Below, piece after piece: positions 1 to 9,908 of a stretch of 64,000 nucleotides of DNA. Source of the DNA: Rhizobium herbae (lineage in GTDB: Bacteria; Pseudomonadota; Alphaproteobacteria; Rhizobiales; Rhizobiaceae); contig NZ_JAGGJV010000001.1 in the NCBI RefSeq assembly GCF_017873135.1, positions 186,001 to 250,000 of the forward strand, written 5' to 3'. The stretch's first letter is position 1. Each line of letters opens with the position of its first letter. The position numbers and the translations under genes were made by a program. Below the pieces are notes generated by a model that was given only the letters and a program-made list of their open reading frames with translations, did not search any database and was not told where the DNA came from.

Positions 1-2981
1 CACGAAGCGGGACTGCGGAATTCGACGTTTTGGCGGATGATGATCCATTGGCCGAACTCGCCCGCATTGTCGGCTATGACAATCGTCCCGCGGTCCAGCA
101 GCTGCAGGAACTCGAGAAACATCGTGAAATGGTTCGTCGTGAACCTGTGATGGATGCGCCGGCCCTCGATCTGGAAGACGAGCTCCTGCGGGAATTCGAT
201 GTCTACGATGCGCCGCAGGCTGCTCCGCCGGTGCATGTGTCAGAGCCTGTCCGCGTCGAGGAACCCGTCTCCTTCGCGCCGCTTGACGAACAATACCATG
301 TAGCTCCCGTGGAGCCCGTCGCGCCGGCGGTGGTCGAATATCAGCCTGAAGAACTGGTTGCCGAGTCCCTGGTTGATGCCGCCGCACCGGTGTTTGAGAT
401 CGAACCGATTGCCGCTGAGGAACCCGTTCTCGCCAGATCAGATATTTTCGAGACCAACGCTCAGGAAGCGTCCGCAGCCCAATCCTGGTCGCAGGGGCCG
501 GGGGCTGCCGCCCCGGAAATCGACAATGGCTGGGCGGTCGAGCAGTGGGACGAGCCGGTTTTTGACGGTGTCGATCTCGAACGCGAACTTGAACTCTCCA
601 TCGGTCATGACGACGCGCCGGAGATCGAAGCGCAGCCCGTGCAGGCGCCGCGCTTTGAGCCCGAACTGGATTTCAGCGTTGACGCCACCGCAGTCGAAGA
701 GCTTCCTGTGGAAGCCGTCGCTTTGCCTGCCTTCGAAGAGCCCGCGGCATTCGAGCCTGCCGGCGACGACCACCCAGATTTCGAACAACGGGTCGCAGAT
801 ATTGCGGTGCCTGAAACTCAGGTGCAGGACGACCTGCCGGAATGGCAGCCTGAGCCCGCGCATGCATCGGGCGACATCGTCATCTCGCCAAAGGATCCGC
901 ATGGCATCGACGCCCTTTTGGCCGATATCGAGCGCTTTCCGGTTCCCGCCAAGGCTGCCGTAAAGGCAGTCCCGTCTCCTGACGTCACGCGCAAGGTCAA
1001 TTATCCCTTCACGCCGACCTTCAGCCGGGCAACGCCCGTCGCTTCGACCGGCGGTGTGCTGTCGCAGAAGGCGTTCGCGACGCCGCTTGCCGCGCCCGTT
1101 ATGCCTGCCGCTTTCACCGAAACCACGTACCAGCCGGCCGAAATTCCGGTCGAGCCGGTGGCGATCGAGGCGGCTCCCTCGTTGAAGCCGATGGTCGATG
1201 ACGAGCCGGATTTCGATCTCGACACATTCGAACTGGATCTTTCCGGCATCGATCTGGATATCGATCCGTCGGAGTTCGAGAGCGCCGCGCGCGCGACTGC
1301 CTTTGCACCGGTCGAGCCTGTTGCCGTCGAGCCGGTCATCGCATTTGCTGCGGCGCCCGTCGTCGATATTCCGGAAATCGAGCAGCGGATCAGCGAAGAG
1401 CCGGAAAGCGTGCTGCCTTTCGATCCGTCGATGATCGCGGAGACGGAAGAAAGCCTGGCGACGATCGGCGATCTCAACGTTCCGCAATTGCCTGTTGTCG
1501 AACAGGAGCGCCCAGCCGTTCAACAGCCGGACTACGACCTCGACATCGACGCTGAAATGGCTCAGCTTTTTGGAACGCCGAGCCGTAACGCGCATGGCGT
1601 AGATCGGGGTACGGTTGACGAGAGCGGCTTTGGTGCCGTGGCCCAGGCCGCCCCGGCGGCTCATTCTTCCGGCGCCAGCGTCGAGGACGATTTCGATGAA
1701 TTCGAAAAGGCCATGGAAGAGGATTTCCGGCTGTCGCTGAGCCAGCGCCAGGACGCCGACCCATCCTCGGATCGCCTGGCGGTTGGCTCGGGTTACGCTG
1801 CCAACAACGACTACGATGACGACCAAAGCGGCTCCGGCAAGCGTCGGCTGATATTGCTCGCCGCGGCCGTTGCCGGTCTGGCGATCTTTGGCGGCGTCGG
1901 CGTTTACGCCTTCATGGGCGGCAGCGGTTCCGCGCTTTCCGGCGGAGAGCCGAAAATCATCCTGGCGGACAAGTCGCCGGTGAAGATGGTACCGGTGGAG
2001 AAGGGCGGCAAGACCGTTCCGAACCAGGACAAGGCCGTCTACGACCGCGTTGCCGGCGCGCAGGATACGACACCGCAGCAAGGTACCCTGGTCTCCTCCA
2101 CCGAAGAGCCCGTCGACGTGGTTCAGCGGACGCTGACGCCGGAGAACCTGCCGCTCGAGGGCGCCGGTGACGAAATCCCTGGCGTCACGCCGGTGGATGA
2201 TGACGGCAGTGATCGGCTTTTGCCGGACGGACAGGCGGCGGAAAACGCCGCTGCTGATGAGGATCAATCGCCAGCCGTTTCACCGCGTAAGGTCCGCACA
2301 ATGATCGTCAAGCCGGACGGTACGCTGGTTGCTCGCGAGGAACCGGCCGCGCAGCCTGAGACGAACGTGGCTTCGGCGGAGACCGCTGCAAACAAGGGCG
2401 ATCCGCAGGTCAAGGTCGTCAAGACGACGACAGTGACGCAGCAAACAGAGACTGCCTCCACGCCCAAATCCCTGCCGGTTGTCGAGCAGCTTGCCGAACA
2501 AGGGCAGAAGAGCGCACTTGCCGAAGCCGCCGATGCGACGGTCGAGGAAACGGCGCCGGTTCGGTCCGTCAAGACCACAGCGGTTGCCGACAACAGCCCG
2601 GTGCCTCAGACCCGCCCGGTCGAAGAGCCGGCCAAGGTCGTCGACACCTTCAAGACCGATCAGGCCGCAGCCCAGCCGGTCGCAGAAGCCAAGCCGGCTA
2701 CTGACGCCAAACCGGTCGAGACGGCCTCGATCGCGCCGGGCACCTACGTGATCCAGATTGCCTCGCTGCCGTCGGAAGCCGAAGCCCAGAAGTCCTACAA
2801 GACATTGTCCGGCAAGTTCGGCAGTGTCATCGGCGGCAAGGGCGTCGATATCAAGAAGGCGGAGATCGCCGGCAAGGGGACCTATTTCCGGGTTCGTATT
2901 CCGGCCGGCACCCGCGATGCTGCCAATGCCCTGTGCTCGCAATACAAGAGCGCCGGCGGCAGCTGCCTCGTCACGAAGTAG
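1..2981 (+). CDS. SPOR-domain membrane protein, 5' end outside window
   Basis: The reading frame is open from the first bases of the window, so the true start lies upstream; an internal TTG at 30 should not be taken as the start. The first ~600 visible residues are acidic, rich in Pro, Val and Glu and probably disordered. One hydrophobic segment at about residues 605-630 (counted from position 30) looks like a single membrane anchor. A second low-complexity stretch follows, then a SPOR domain at about 903-983 beginning near GTYVIQIASLPSEAEA. SPOR domains bind denuded septal peptidoglycan, so a cytoplasmic acidic half, one membrane pass and a periplasmic SPOR end are inferred. Its neighbour nagZ is also a peptidoglycan gene. 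The specific role is unknown. Confidence 0.9.
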   Translation, partial: RSGTAEFDVLADDDPLAELARIVGYDNRPAVQQLQELEKHREMVRREPVMDAPALDLEDELLREFDVYDAPQAAPPVHVSEPVRVEEPVSFAPLDEQYHVAPVEPVAPAVVEYQPEELVAESLVDAAAPVFEIEPIAAEEPVLARSDIFETNAQEASAAQSWSQGPGAAAPEIDNGWAVEQWDEPVFDGVDLERELELSIGHDDAPEIEAQPVQAPRFEPELDFSVDATAVEELPVEAVALPAFEEPAAFEPAGDDHPDFEQRVADIAVPETQVQDDLPEWQPEPAHASGDIVISPKDPHGIDALLADIERFPVPAKAAVKAVPSPDVTRKVNYPFTPTFSRATPVASTGGVLSQKAFATPLAAPVMPAAFTETTYQPAEIPVEPVAIEAAPSLKPMVDDEPDFDLDTFELDLSGIDLDIDPSEFESAARATAFAPVEPVAVEPVIAFAAAPVVDIPEIEQRISEEPESVLPFDPSMIAETEESLATIGDLNVPQLPVVEQERPAVQQPDYDLDIDAEMAQLFGTPSRNAHGVDRGTVDESGFGAVAQAAPAAHSSGASVEDDFDEFEKAMEEDFRLSLSQRQDADPSSDRLAVGSGYAANNDYDDDQSGSGKRRLILLAAAVAGLAIFGGVGVYAFMGGSGSALSGGEPKIILADKSPVKMVPVEKGGKTVPNQDKAVYDRVAGAQDTTPQQGTLVSSTEEPVDVVQRTLTPENLPLEGAGDEIPGVTPVDDDGSDRLLPDGQAAENAAADEDQSPAVSPRKVRTMIVKPDGTLVAREEPAAQPETNVASAETAANKGDPQVKVVKTTTVTQQTETASTPKSLPVVEQLAEQGQKSALAEAADATVEETAPVRSVKTTAVADNSPVPQTRPVEEPAKVVDTFKTDQAAAQPVAEAKPATDAKPVETASIAPGTYVIQIASLPSEAEAQKSYKTLSGKFGSVIGGKGVDIKKAEIAGKGTYFRVRIPAGTRDAANALCSQYKSAGGSCLVTK

Positions 2982-3004
2982 CTGGATCGAACAACCAAAT
3001 CATC

Positions 3005-3036
3005 AAAAGACGCGGCGAAATGGCCGCGTCTTTTTT
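3005..3036 (+). terminator. Rho-independent terminator after the SPOR gene
   Basis: Perfect 8-bp stem GACGCGGC/GCCGCGTC with a 6-nt loop, extended by A/T pairs and followed by a run of six T. It lies 24 bases after the SPOR-gene stop codon. Confidence 0.9.
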
Positions 3037-3134
3037 GCGTCGGGAGCAGGCCAGGGCTGCAATAGCTGTGAATGACTGGATACAGCGGCAAAACTGGCAT
3101 TCGCCTTGCGGACGTCAGCGACTATTATTTCCAA

Positions 3135-4151
3135 ATGACCGAATCAAAAGCATTCATTTCCGGCTGCAAGGGCCTGACCCTCACGTCGGACGAAAAGACC
3201 TTCTTTGCCGGTGAACGCCCCTGGGGCTTCATTCTGTTCGGACGCAATATCAGCGAGCCCGAGCAGATCGCCGATCTGACCGCGTCGTTGCGCGACAGCA
3301 TCGGCAATCCCGATGCGCCGGTGCTGATCGACCAGGAGGGCGGCCGTGTCCAGCGCATCCGCCCGCCGATCGTCGCGCAATATCCGAATGGTGACGCGAT
3401 CGGCGAAATCTATCGCCGCGACCGCGAGCAGGGCCTGCGCGCCGCTTGGCTGATGTCGCGGTTGCACGCCTTCGATCTGATGCGGTTCGGCATCACGATC
3501 GATTGCCTGCCGGTGCTGGATGTGCCGATCGAGGGCAGCAGCGACGTGATCGGCAATCGCGCCTATGGCTATGATCCGCATGCCGTTGCCGAAATTGGCG
3601 CTGCCGCGGCGGCCGGCCTCAAGGCAGGCGGCATGTTGCCTGTCATGAAGCATATGCCCGGCCATGGCCGCGCCTTCGTCGATTCGCATCACAAGCTGCC
3701 GGTGGTCGATGTCTCCTTCGACGAATTGACCAAAAGCGATTTCCTGCCCTTCGTCGCCATGAAGAATGAACTGATGGGCATGTCGGCCCATATTGTTTTC
3801 ACGGCGATCGATCCGGACAATCCTGCGACCACGTCCGCCAAGGTCGTGCGCGATGTCATCCGCGGCCATATCGGTTTTGACGGATTGCTGATGTCGGACG
3901 ATGTCTCGATGAATGCGCTTGCGGGTGATATCGAGGCGCGGGCACGCGGCATAATTGCCGCTGGGCTCGATCTGGTGTTGCATTGCCATGGCATCATGGA
4001 TGAAATGCATCAGGTGGCGCGCGTGGTCCCGGTCATTTCCGGCGATAGGTTGCGCCGTGTGAAGGCGGTGGAAGCAGGCTTTACCAAACCCGACGCCTCG
4101 GACGAGGTAGCATTGCGCGACGAGTTCAATGGTATATTTGCCATCGCATAG
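3135..4151 (+). CDS. nagZ: beta-N-acetylhexosaminidase NagZ
   Basis: Glycoside hydrolase family 3 enzyme that removes N-acetylglucosamine from anhydro-muropeptides in the cytoplasm during cell-wall recycling. The family signature KHMPGHGRAF is at about residues 172-181, with DSHHKLP shortly after. The aspartate-containing LMSDDVSMNAL at about 250-260 fits the nucleophile region. I chose the ATG at 3135 (338 aa), which gives the usual length and the N-terminus MTESKAFISG. An in-frame ATG at 3072 would add 21 residues that do not look like the family. Neither start has a strong Shine-Dalgarno. The next gene, scpA, begins 33 bases later. Confidence 0.95.
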   Translation: MTESKAFISGCKGLTLTSDEKTFFAGERPWGFILFGRNISEPEQIADLTASLRDSIGNPDAPVLIDQEGGRVQRIRPPIVAQYPNGDAIGEIYRRDREQGLRAAWLMSRLHAFDLMRFGITIDCLPVLDVPIEGSSDVIGNRAYGYDPHAVAEIGAAAAAGLKAGGMLPVMKHMPGHGRAFVDSHHKLPVVDVSFDELTKSDFLPFVAMKNELMGMSAHIVFTAIDPDNPATTSAKVVRDVIRGHIGFDGLLMSDDVSMNALAGDIEARARGIIAAGLDLVLHCHGIMDEMHQVARVVPVISGDRLRRVKAVEAGFTKPDASDEVALRDEFNGIFAIA

Positions 4152-4184
4152 GGGATATGAGCTGATTTCAGGGGCAGGGCAATC

Positions 4185-5051
4185 GTGAACAACGCCGGCG
4201 ACACGCAGAAGAAACCGGCGACACGGGCGCCGATGGACCCGCTGTGGCAGGATGAAACCTCCGATCGCGGCCTGCATGAGGAAGAACTTGTCGTCGATAT
4301 CGCCGGGTTCGAAGGTCCGCTTGACCTTTTGCTGCATCTCGCCCGCAACCAGCGCGTCGATCTCTCCCGTATTTCTGTCCTGGCGCTCGCCGAACAGTAC
4401 ATCGCCTTCATCGAGCGCGCCCGCAGCATCCGGCTGGAACTCGCCGCCGATTATCTGGTGATGGCGGCGTGGCTGGCTTTCCTCAAATCGCGGCTGCTCA
4501 TTCCACAGCAGGCAAAGGACGAAGGCCCTTCCGGTGAGGAAATGGCTTCGGCCCTGGCGTTTCGCCTCAAGCGCCTCGAAGCCATGCGCGAGGCAGCCAC
4601 CCGGCTGATCAATCGCAACCGGCTCGGCCGCGATGTCTTTGCGCGCGGCGCGCCCGAACATATCCCTGTCGAAAAGAAATCGGCGTTCGAGGCCTCGCTC
4701 TACGATCTGCTCAATGCATATGCTTCGCTGCGCCAGCGCGAGGCGGTGATGCAGGTAACCATCGAGAAGCGGCAGGTCTGGTCGCTGGCCGATGCGCGGC
4801 TTATCCTTGCCCGGCTGATCGGCGAGATGGTCGACTGGACGGCGCTCGATCATTTTCTTCTGCGCTACATGACCAGCCCGAAGGAGCGCGCAACGGCCAT
4901 TGCCAGTTCCTTTGCGGCTTCGCTCGAAATGGTGCGCGAAGGGCGTCTCGAAATCCGTCAGGACGGTGCGTTTTCGCCGATCTACCTGCGCCAGGGGCCG
5001 AACCCGCTGACGGCAGAGGTGCTGGCGGATATGGAGGCGGGGCGTGATTGA
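4185..5051 (+). CDS. scpA: segregation and condensation protein A
   Basis: ScpA is the kleisin subunit that bridges the two SMC heads of the bacterial condensin and binds an ScpB dimer. The 288-residue product has the typical start of the conserved domain, FEGPLDLLLHLARNQRVDL, at about residues 42-60, followed by the helical run ADYLVMAAWLAFLKSRLL that belongs to the SMC-binding N-terminal domain. The start is a GTG preceded by a purine-rich stretch. The coding region overlaps scpB by 8 bases, so the two are probably co-transcribed and translationally coupled. Confidence 0.95.
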   Translation: MNNAGDTQKKPATRAPMDPLWQDETSDRGLHEEELVVDIAGFEGPLDLLLHLARNQRVDLSRISVLALAEQYIAFIERARSIRLELAADYLVMAAWLAFLKSRLLIPQQAKDEGPSGEEMASALAFRLKRLEAMREAATRLINRNRLGRDVFARGAPEHIPVEKKSAFEASLYDLLNAYASLRQREAVMQVTIEKRQVWSLADARLILARLIGEMVDWTALDHFLLRYMTSPKERATAIASSFAASLEMVREGRLEIRQDGAFSPIYLRQGPNPLTAEVLADMEAGRD

Positions 5052-5778
5052 TCCGCAAGAGCGTCTGCCGGGCATGGTCGAGGAGCAGGATGAGGCTGGC
5101 GTAACGGAAACCATCCTTGACCCGAGAGTTGAACTGGAAGCCGAGCGTATCGCCGAGGCACTCGTCTTTGCATCGGCCCAACCTGTCTCCGAAGGCTATA
5201 TCGCCTCACGCCTGCCGCGGGGTGCTGACGTGCCGCGCATCATGATGCGTCTGAAGTCCCTCTATGCCGGACGCGGGGTCAACCTTTTGCAGGTCGCCGA
5301 TCATTGGGCGTTCCGCACCGCCGCCGATCTCTCCTTCATCGTCCAGACGGATGAAAATGAGGTGCGCAAGCTGTCGCGGGCAGCCCTCGAGGTGCTGGCC
5401 ATCATCGCCTATCATCAGCCCGTCACGCGTGCTGAAATCGAGGACATTCGCGGCGTGCAGACCTCTAAGGGTACGCTGGACGTTTTGATGGAAGCCGGCT
5501 GGATCCGGTTTCGCGGCCGCCGCCGGACACCCGGCCGGCCGGTGACCTTCGGCTCCACCCGCGACTTCCTCGACCATTTCGGTCTTGAGGAACTGCGCGA
5601 TCTGCCCGGTCTTGAAGAGTTGAAGGGGGCGGGGCTGTTGTCCGGCCGCATTCCTGCAAACTTCCAGATACCCGTGCCACTCGGCGACGATGGCTTTGGC
5701 GAGGACGAAGATCCGATCACCCAGCTCGACCTCGAAGAACTTGGCCTTCTGGCGCCGACCGGTGGCGACGGGGAGTAG
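5044..5778 (+). CDS. scpB: segregation and condensation protein B
   Basis: ScpB forms a winged-helix dimer that binds the middle of ScpA in the SMC condensin. The 244-residue product has the family pattern AEALVFASAQPVSEGYIA near residues 37-54 and the second winged helix containing LEVLAIIAYHQPVTRAEIEDI and GVQTSKGTLDVL. The acidic C-terminal tail is common in rhizobial versions. The GTG start overlaps the end of scpA. The 258 bases to tatA hold no gene that I can support. Confidence 0.94.
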   Translation: MIDPQERLPGMVEEQDEAGVTETILDPRVELEAERIAEALVFASAQPVSEGYIASRLPRGADVPRIMMRLKSLYAGRGVNLLQVADHWAFRTAADLSFIVQTDENEVRKLSRAALEVLAIIAYHQPVTRAEIEDIRGVQTSKGTLDVLMEAGWIRFRGRRRTPGRPVTFGSTRDFLDHFGLEELRDLPGLEELKGAGLLSGRIPANFQIPVPLGDDGFGEDEDPITQLDLEELGLLAPTGGDGE

Positions 5779-6036
5779 GTCACGCCTGTTTGTCGTGAAT
5801 TCCCCAGCGGCGTCCGAAACCTCGGGGCTGCGCGCATTGGTCACGTCTGCGTGAGTTTCCAGCGAGAATGCGCTGGAAAGAACGGATAATCATACTGTTG
5901 ACTGTATCCCCGCCCAACTCTCGGTGTAAGGATTGCGCGACGTGCGGCTTTCCGTTAACGAGCGGAATAGATTGCTGTTTGAAAAAGATGGTCGAACATC
6001 TTAAATCGGGGTTACAGGCTTCAAGGGAGTAAGGAT

Positions 6037-6243
6037 ATGGGTTCCTTTAGTATCTGGCATTGGCTGATCGTTCTGGTCGTGGTTCTGCTGCTGTTCGGTC
6101 GCGGCAAGATTCCGGAATTGATGGGTGACGTTGCCAAGGGCATCAAGAGCTTCAAGAAGGGCATGACCGAGGAAGACACGACGACGGCCGACAAGACCGT
6201 CGACGGCAAGACGGTCGAACACAAATCCGACGAAGTCCGCTGA
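6037..6243 (+). CDS. tatA: Sec-independent translocase subunit TatA
   Basis: TatA oligomers form the channel that exports folded proteins with twin-arginine signals. The 68-residue product begins with a short periplasmic end and one membrane helix (about residues 6-21, [16 protein letters not shown]). The [23 protein letters not shown] hinge and amphipathic helix follow, then a charged tail. It is the first gene of a tatA-tatB-tatC-serS run on the same strand. A Shine-Dalgarno-like GGGAGTAAGG lies a few bases before the ATG. Confidence 0.97.
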   Translation: MGSFSIWHWLIVLVVVLLLFGRGKIPELMGDVAKGIKSFKKGMTEEDTTTADKTVDGKTVEHKSDEVR

Positions 6244-6315
6244 TCATGCATTCTGTTCAGGGCCTGACCTTTTAGGAAGGGCCCTGTCGTCTTCGATTTC
6301 GTGGAGTCCTTGAGA

Positions 6316-6942
6316 ATGCTTGATGTCGGCTGGACCGAGCTTGTCGTTATCGCCATCGTTATGATCCTCGTGGTGGGCCCGAAGGACCTGCCGCCGATGT
6401 TGCGCGCGTTTGGCAAGATGATGACCAAGATGCGCGGCATGGCGAATGATTTTCGCCAGCAGTTCGACGAGGCCCTCAAGGAGGCCGACCTTGATGATGT
6501 GCGCAAGACCCTTGCTGACGCGCAGAAGCTCAATCCGGCGCATAGCATCCGCGAGGCGATGAATCCGCTTCGACAGATGGGCAACGACATCAAGGCCGAT
6601 CTGCAGAAAGCGACGGCGGTCGACACGAAGCCGAAGGAGCCGGTCGTCCCAGCTCCTGCCGAGGTGTCGGCGGAGGCGGTTGTCCCGCAGGAACCGCCGA
6701 AAGCCGGTCCGGTTGCGGCCGCTGCGATTGCATCCGCCGCAAAGCAAATGGAGCGTGCGGCCGAAGCTGAGAAGCCAAAGGCGAAGCGAGCTTCCAAGGC
6801 GAAGACCGTCATGGCGGAAGCCGCCGTTTTGTCACCGGTGAAGACGCCGGCGAAAAAGGCAACGGCAGCTGCCTCCGACACTGTAAAGCCGGCTGTCCGC
6901 AAGGCCGCTGCCAAGACGACCAAGAAAAAAGGTGACGCATGA
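6316..6942 (+). CDS. tatB: Sec-independent translocase subunit TatB
   Basis: TatB works with TatC as the receptor for twin-arginine signal peptides. The N-terminal helix MLDVGWTELVVIAIVMILVV and the VGPKDLPPMLRAFGKM hinge are diagnostic. After about residue 110 the protein becomes a long Ala/Lys/Pro-rich tail, as in other rhizobial TatB proteins. The ATG at 6316 is preferred (208 aa) because it gives the standard N-terminus and has GGAG nine bases upstream; a GTG 15 bases earlier is in frame but unneeded. The stop overlaps the tatC start by four bases. Confidence 0.96.
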   Translation: MLDVGWTELVVIAIVMILVVGPKDLPPMLRAFGKMMTKMRGMANDFRQQFDEALKEADLDDVRKTLADAQKLNPAHSIREAMNPLRQMGNDIKADLQKATAVDTKPKEPVVPAPAEVSAEAVVPQEPPKAGPVAAAAIASAAKQMERAAEAEKPKAKRASKAKTVMAEAAVLSPVKTPAKKATAAASDTVKPAVRKAAAKTTKKKGDA

Positions 6943-7757
6943 GCGGCGATATCGACGATAAGCCCCAGCCGCTGATGGCGCATCTGATCGAACTGCGCGC
7001 CCGCCTGATGTGGGCAGTCGGCGCGTTTTTCGTGGCGTTCCTTGTCTGCTTCTATTTCGCCAAGGGAATCTTCAATGTCCTGGTGCAGCCGTTCAAATGG
7101 GCTGTCGAGTGGGCCGGGCTGAACCACCGGGCGGTGGAACTCATCTACACGGCGCCGCAGGAATTCTTTTTCACGCAGGTGAAGGTTGCGATGTTCACCG
7201 CGCTGGTGATCGCCTTTCCGGTGATCGCCGCGCAGGTCTACAAGTTCGTGGCACCGGGGCTCTACAAGAACGAGCGGGCGGCTTTCCTGCCGTTTCTGGT
7301 TGCCTCTCCGCTTCTTTTCATCATGGGCGGCTGCCTGGTTTACTTTTTCTTCACGCCGATGGTCATGTGGTTCTTCCTGGCGATGCAGCAGGACGGCGGC
7401 GAGGGGCAGGTGTCGATCCAGCTCCTGCCGAAGGTCTCGGAATATCTGAGCCTGATCATGTCGCTGATCTTCGCCTTCGGCCTGGTATTCCAGCTGCCGG
7501 TGATCACGACCCTGCTTGCGCGCGTCGGTTTTGTCACCGCGCAGGGGCTTAAGGAAAAACGCAAATACGCGATCGTCATCGCTTTTATCGCCGCGGCGAT
7601 CCTGACGCCGCCGGACCCGGTCTCCCAGATCGGCCTTGCCCTCCCGGCCATCCTTCTCTACGAGGTTTCCATCTATACGGCCCGACTCGTCGAGCGGCAA
7701 CGGGCACGCGACGCGGCTGCGCGCGCGGTTGCCGAGGCGGAAGAAAACGTCGGCTGA
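6939..7757 (+). CDS. tatC: Sec-independent translocase subunit TatC
   Basis: Polytopic core of the Tat translocase that recognises the twin-arginine motif. The 272 residues show the cytoplasmic start QPLMAHLIELRARL, the conserved YTAPQEFFFTQVK periplasmic segment, and six hydrophobic segments. The LTPPDPVSQIGLALPAILLYE motif lies before the last helix. ATG overlaps the tatB stop (ATGA), so translation is probably coupled. An Ala/Glu-rich cytoplasmic tail closes the protein. Confidence 0.97.
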   Translation: MSGDIDDKPQPLMAHLIELRARLMWAVGAFFVAFLVCFYFAKGIFNVLVQPFKWAVEWAGLNHRAVELIYTAPQEFFFTQVKVAMFTALVIAFPVIAAQVYKFVAPGLYKNERAAFLPFLVASPLLFIMGGCLVYFFFTPMVMWFFLAMQQDGGEGQVSIQLLPKVSEYLSLIMSLIFAFGLVFQLPVITTLLARVGFVTAQGLKEKRKYAIVIAFIAAAILTPPDPVSQIGLALPAILLYEVSIYTARLVERQRARDAAARAVAEAEENVG

Positions 7758-7828
7758 TACGGTTTTCGTGCCAGCGCGACGTGTTCGGGTTTCAGTTTTC
7801 GACAAGACCGATCAGGACCTGAACGACC

Positions 7829-9112
7829 ATGCTTGATATCAAATGGATTAGGGACAACGCCGAAGCGCTGGATGCAGCACTGGCCAAGCGCGGTGCGGAG
7901 CCTCTGTCGGCTGCGCTGATTTCACTTGATGAAAAGCGGCGTTCCCTCGTGCAGGCGCTCCAGGACATGCAGTCCCGCCGCAACGCTGCCTCCAAGGAGA
8001 TCGGCGCGGCGATGGCGCAGAAGAACAGCGCGCTTGCCGACATGCTGAAGGCGGAAGTAGCCGAGCTCAAGACGACGATGCCGGCGCTCGAAGAGGAAAA
8101 CCGCCAGACGGATGCAGCGCTTGCCGACGCGCTGTCGAGCATTCCCAATATTCCGCTGGACGATGTGCCGGTCGGAAGCGACGAACACGGCAACGTGGTC
8201 AAGTACAGCCATGGCCAGAAGCCGGGCTGGAATCACAAGCCGAAGGAGCATTTCGAAATCGGCGAGGAACTCGGCTGGCTGGATTTCGAAGGTGCCGCCA
8301 AGATCGCCGGCTCGCGCTTCACCATCGTCAAGGGCCAGCTTGCACGACTCGAACGGGCGCTTGGCCAGTTCATGCTCGACTTGCATACGACCGAGCATGG
8401 CTATCTCGAAGTTCAGCCGCCGCTGATGACGCGCGATGAGGCCATGTATGGCACCGGACAGCTGCCGAAATTCTCCGAGGATCTTTTCAAGACCACGGAT
8501 GGCCGCTGGTTGATCCCGACCGCCGAGGTGCCGCTGACAAACATGGCGCGCGAGCAGATCCTCGAAGCCGAAACATTGCCGCTGCGCTTCACCGCGCTGA
8601 CGCCCTGCTTCCGCTCGGAAGCGGGCTCCGCCGGCCGCGACACCCGTGGCATGCTGCGCCAGCATCAGTTCAACAAGGTCGAGCTGGTATCGATCACCGA
8701 CGCGGAAAGCTCGATCGGCGAGCATGAGCGCATGACGGCCTGCGCCGAAGAGGTTCTCAAGCGCCTCGGCCTGCATTACCGCGTGATGACGCTGTGCACC
8801 GGCGACATGGGCTTTGGCGCGCGCAAGACTTACGACCTCGAAGTCTGGTTGCCGGGACAGGATGCCTATCGCGAAATCTCGTCCTGCTCGGTCTGCGGCG
8901 ATTTCCAGGCGCGGCGCATGAATGCGCGCTACCGGGTGAAGGACGACAAGGCTCTCAAGTTCGTTCACACGCTGAACGGCTCGGGTACCGCTGTCGGTCG
9001 CGCCCTGATCGCCGTCATCGAAAACTATCTGAATGAAGACGGATCGGTAACTATCCCGAACGTATTGTTGCCCTATATGGGCGGCCTCACCAAGATCGAA
9101 AAGGCCGGTTGA
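7829..9112 (+). CDS. serS: seryl-tRNA synthetase
   Basis: Class II aminoacyl-tRNA synthetase that charges tRNA-Ser (and tRNA-Sec where present). The 427-residue product has an N-terminal antiparallel coiled coil (about residues 25-105) that binds the long variable arm of tRNA-Ser. The catalytic domain follows with the serine-binding PTAEVPLTN, motif 2 ([20 protein letters not shown]) and motif 3 ([19 protein letters not shown]). It is 71 bases after tatC, a linkage common in alphaproteobacteria. Confidence 0.97.
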   Translation: MLDIKWIRDNAEALDAALAKRGAEPLSAALISLDEKRRSLVQALQDMQSRRNAASKEIGAAMAQKNSALADMLKAEVAELKTTMPALEEENRQTDAALADALSSIPNIPLDDVPVGSDEHGNVVKYSHGQKPGWNHKPKEHFEIGEELGWLDFEGAAKIAGSRFTIVKGQLARLERALGQFMLDLHTTEHGYLEVQPPLMTRDEAMYGTGQLPKFSEDLFKTTDGRWLIPTAEVPLTNMAREQILEAETLPLRFTALTPCFRSEAGSAGRDTRGMLRQHQFNKVELVSITDAESSIGEHERMTACAEEVLKRLGLHYRVMTLCTGDMGFGARKTYDLEVWLPGQDAYREISSCSVCGDFQARRMNARYRVKDDKALKFVHTLNGSGTAVGRALIAVIENYLNEDGSVTIPNVLLPYMGGLTKIEKAG

Positions 9113-9137
9113 GCCGCGTCCGGCGGCAGGGGTAGAG

Positions 9138-9908
9138 ATGCGAATTCTGCTGACCAATGACGATGGCATCCATGCCGAGGGCCTTGCCGTTCTCGAACGG
9201 ATTGCCAGGACGATCTCCGACGATGTCTGGGTGGTCGCGCCGGAAACAGACCAGAGCGGACTTGCGCACTCGTTGACTTTGTCGGAACCGCTGCGTCTGC
9301 GGCAGATTTCCGAGAAGCATTTTGCGTTGCGCGGCACGCCCACCGACTGCGTCATCATGGCGGTGCGCAAGGTTCTCGATTTCAAGCCCGACCTGATCCT
9401 TTCCGGCGTGAATGTCGGCGCAAACATGGCCGATGACGTCACCTATTCCGGCACGATCGCCGGCGCCATCGAGGGCACGCTGCAGGGCATCCGTTCCTTC
9501 GCCCTCAGCCAGGCCTATCATCATGCGGGTGGCGGTCTGGTCCCGTGGGATGTCGTGGAAACGCATGCGCCAAAACTTCTGAAGAAGCTGATGCTGCTCG
9601 ACCTGCCGGATGGCACGTTCCTCAATCTGAATTTTCCGAACTGCTCGCCGGACGCCGTCGCCGGTACTGAAGTCACCTGTCAGGGCAAGCTCGATTTCGG
9701 CCTGACGATCGACGAGCGCTCCGATGGGCGCGGCCACCCCTATTTCTGGCTTCGTTTCGGCGAGCGCTTTGGCGATTTCCGGGCGGGGACTGATATTCAT
9801 GCGATCCGCGAACACAAGATTTCCGTGACGCCGCTGAAGCTCGACCTGACGGACTATGCCGTGCAGGACCGCGTTGCCCGTGCTCTTCTCGACGGAGCGG
9901 CCGATTGA
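9138..9908 (+). CDS. surE: 5'/3'-nucleotidase SurE
   Basis: Metal-dependent survival protein that dephosphorylates nucleoside monophosphates and can act on short polyphosphate. The start [16 protein letters not shown] carries the paired metal-binding aspartates, and [18 protein letters not shown] and [10 protein letters not shown] are the other conserved blocks. Length (256 aa) is standard. It sits 25 bases after serS, and its stop codon overlaps the start of pcm. surE-pcm-nlpD is the same order as in enterobacteria. Confidence 0.96.
   Translation: MRILLTNDDGIHAEGLAVLERIARTISDDVWVVAPETDQSGLAHSLTLSEPLRLRQISEKHFALRGTPTDCVIMAVRKVLDFKPDLILSGVNVGANMADDVTYSGTIAGAIEGTLQGIRSFALSQAYHHAGGGLVPWDVVETHAPKLLKKLMLLDLPDGTFLNLNFPNCSPDAVAGTEVTCQGKLDFGLTIDERSDGRGHPYFWLRFGERFGDFRAGTDIHAIREHKISVTPLKLDLTDYAVQDRVARALLDGAAD

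Noticed and set aside
438-2267. Long open frame (609 codons) on the minus strand opposite the SPOR gene
   Set aside because: It mirrors the codon bias of the plus-strand gene, has an odd composition and matches no family; the plus-strand SPOR domain and membrane helix are convincing.
3144-5114. Minus-strand open frame of 656 codons opposite nagZ and scpA
   Set aside because: It runs across two well-supported genes with clear motifs; this is a GC-rich shadow frame.
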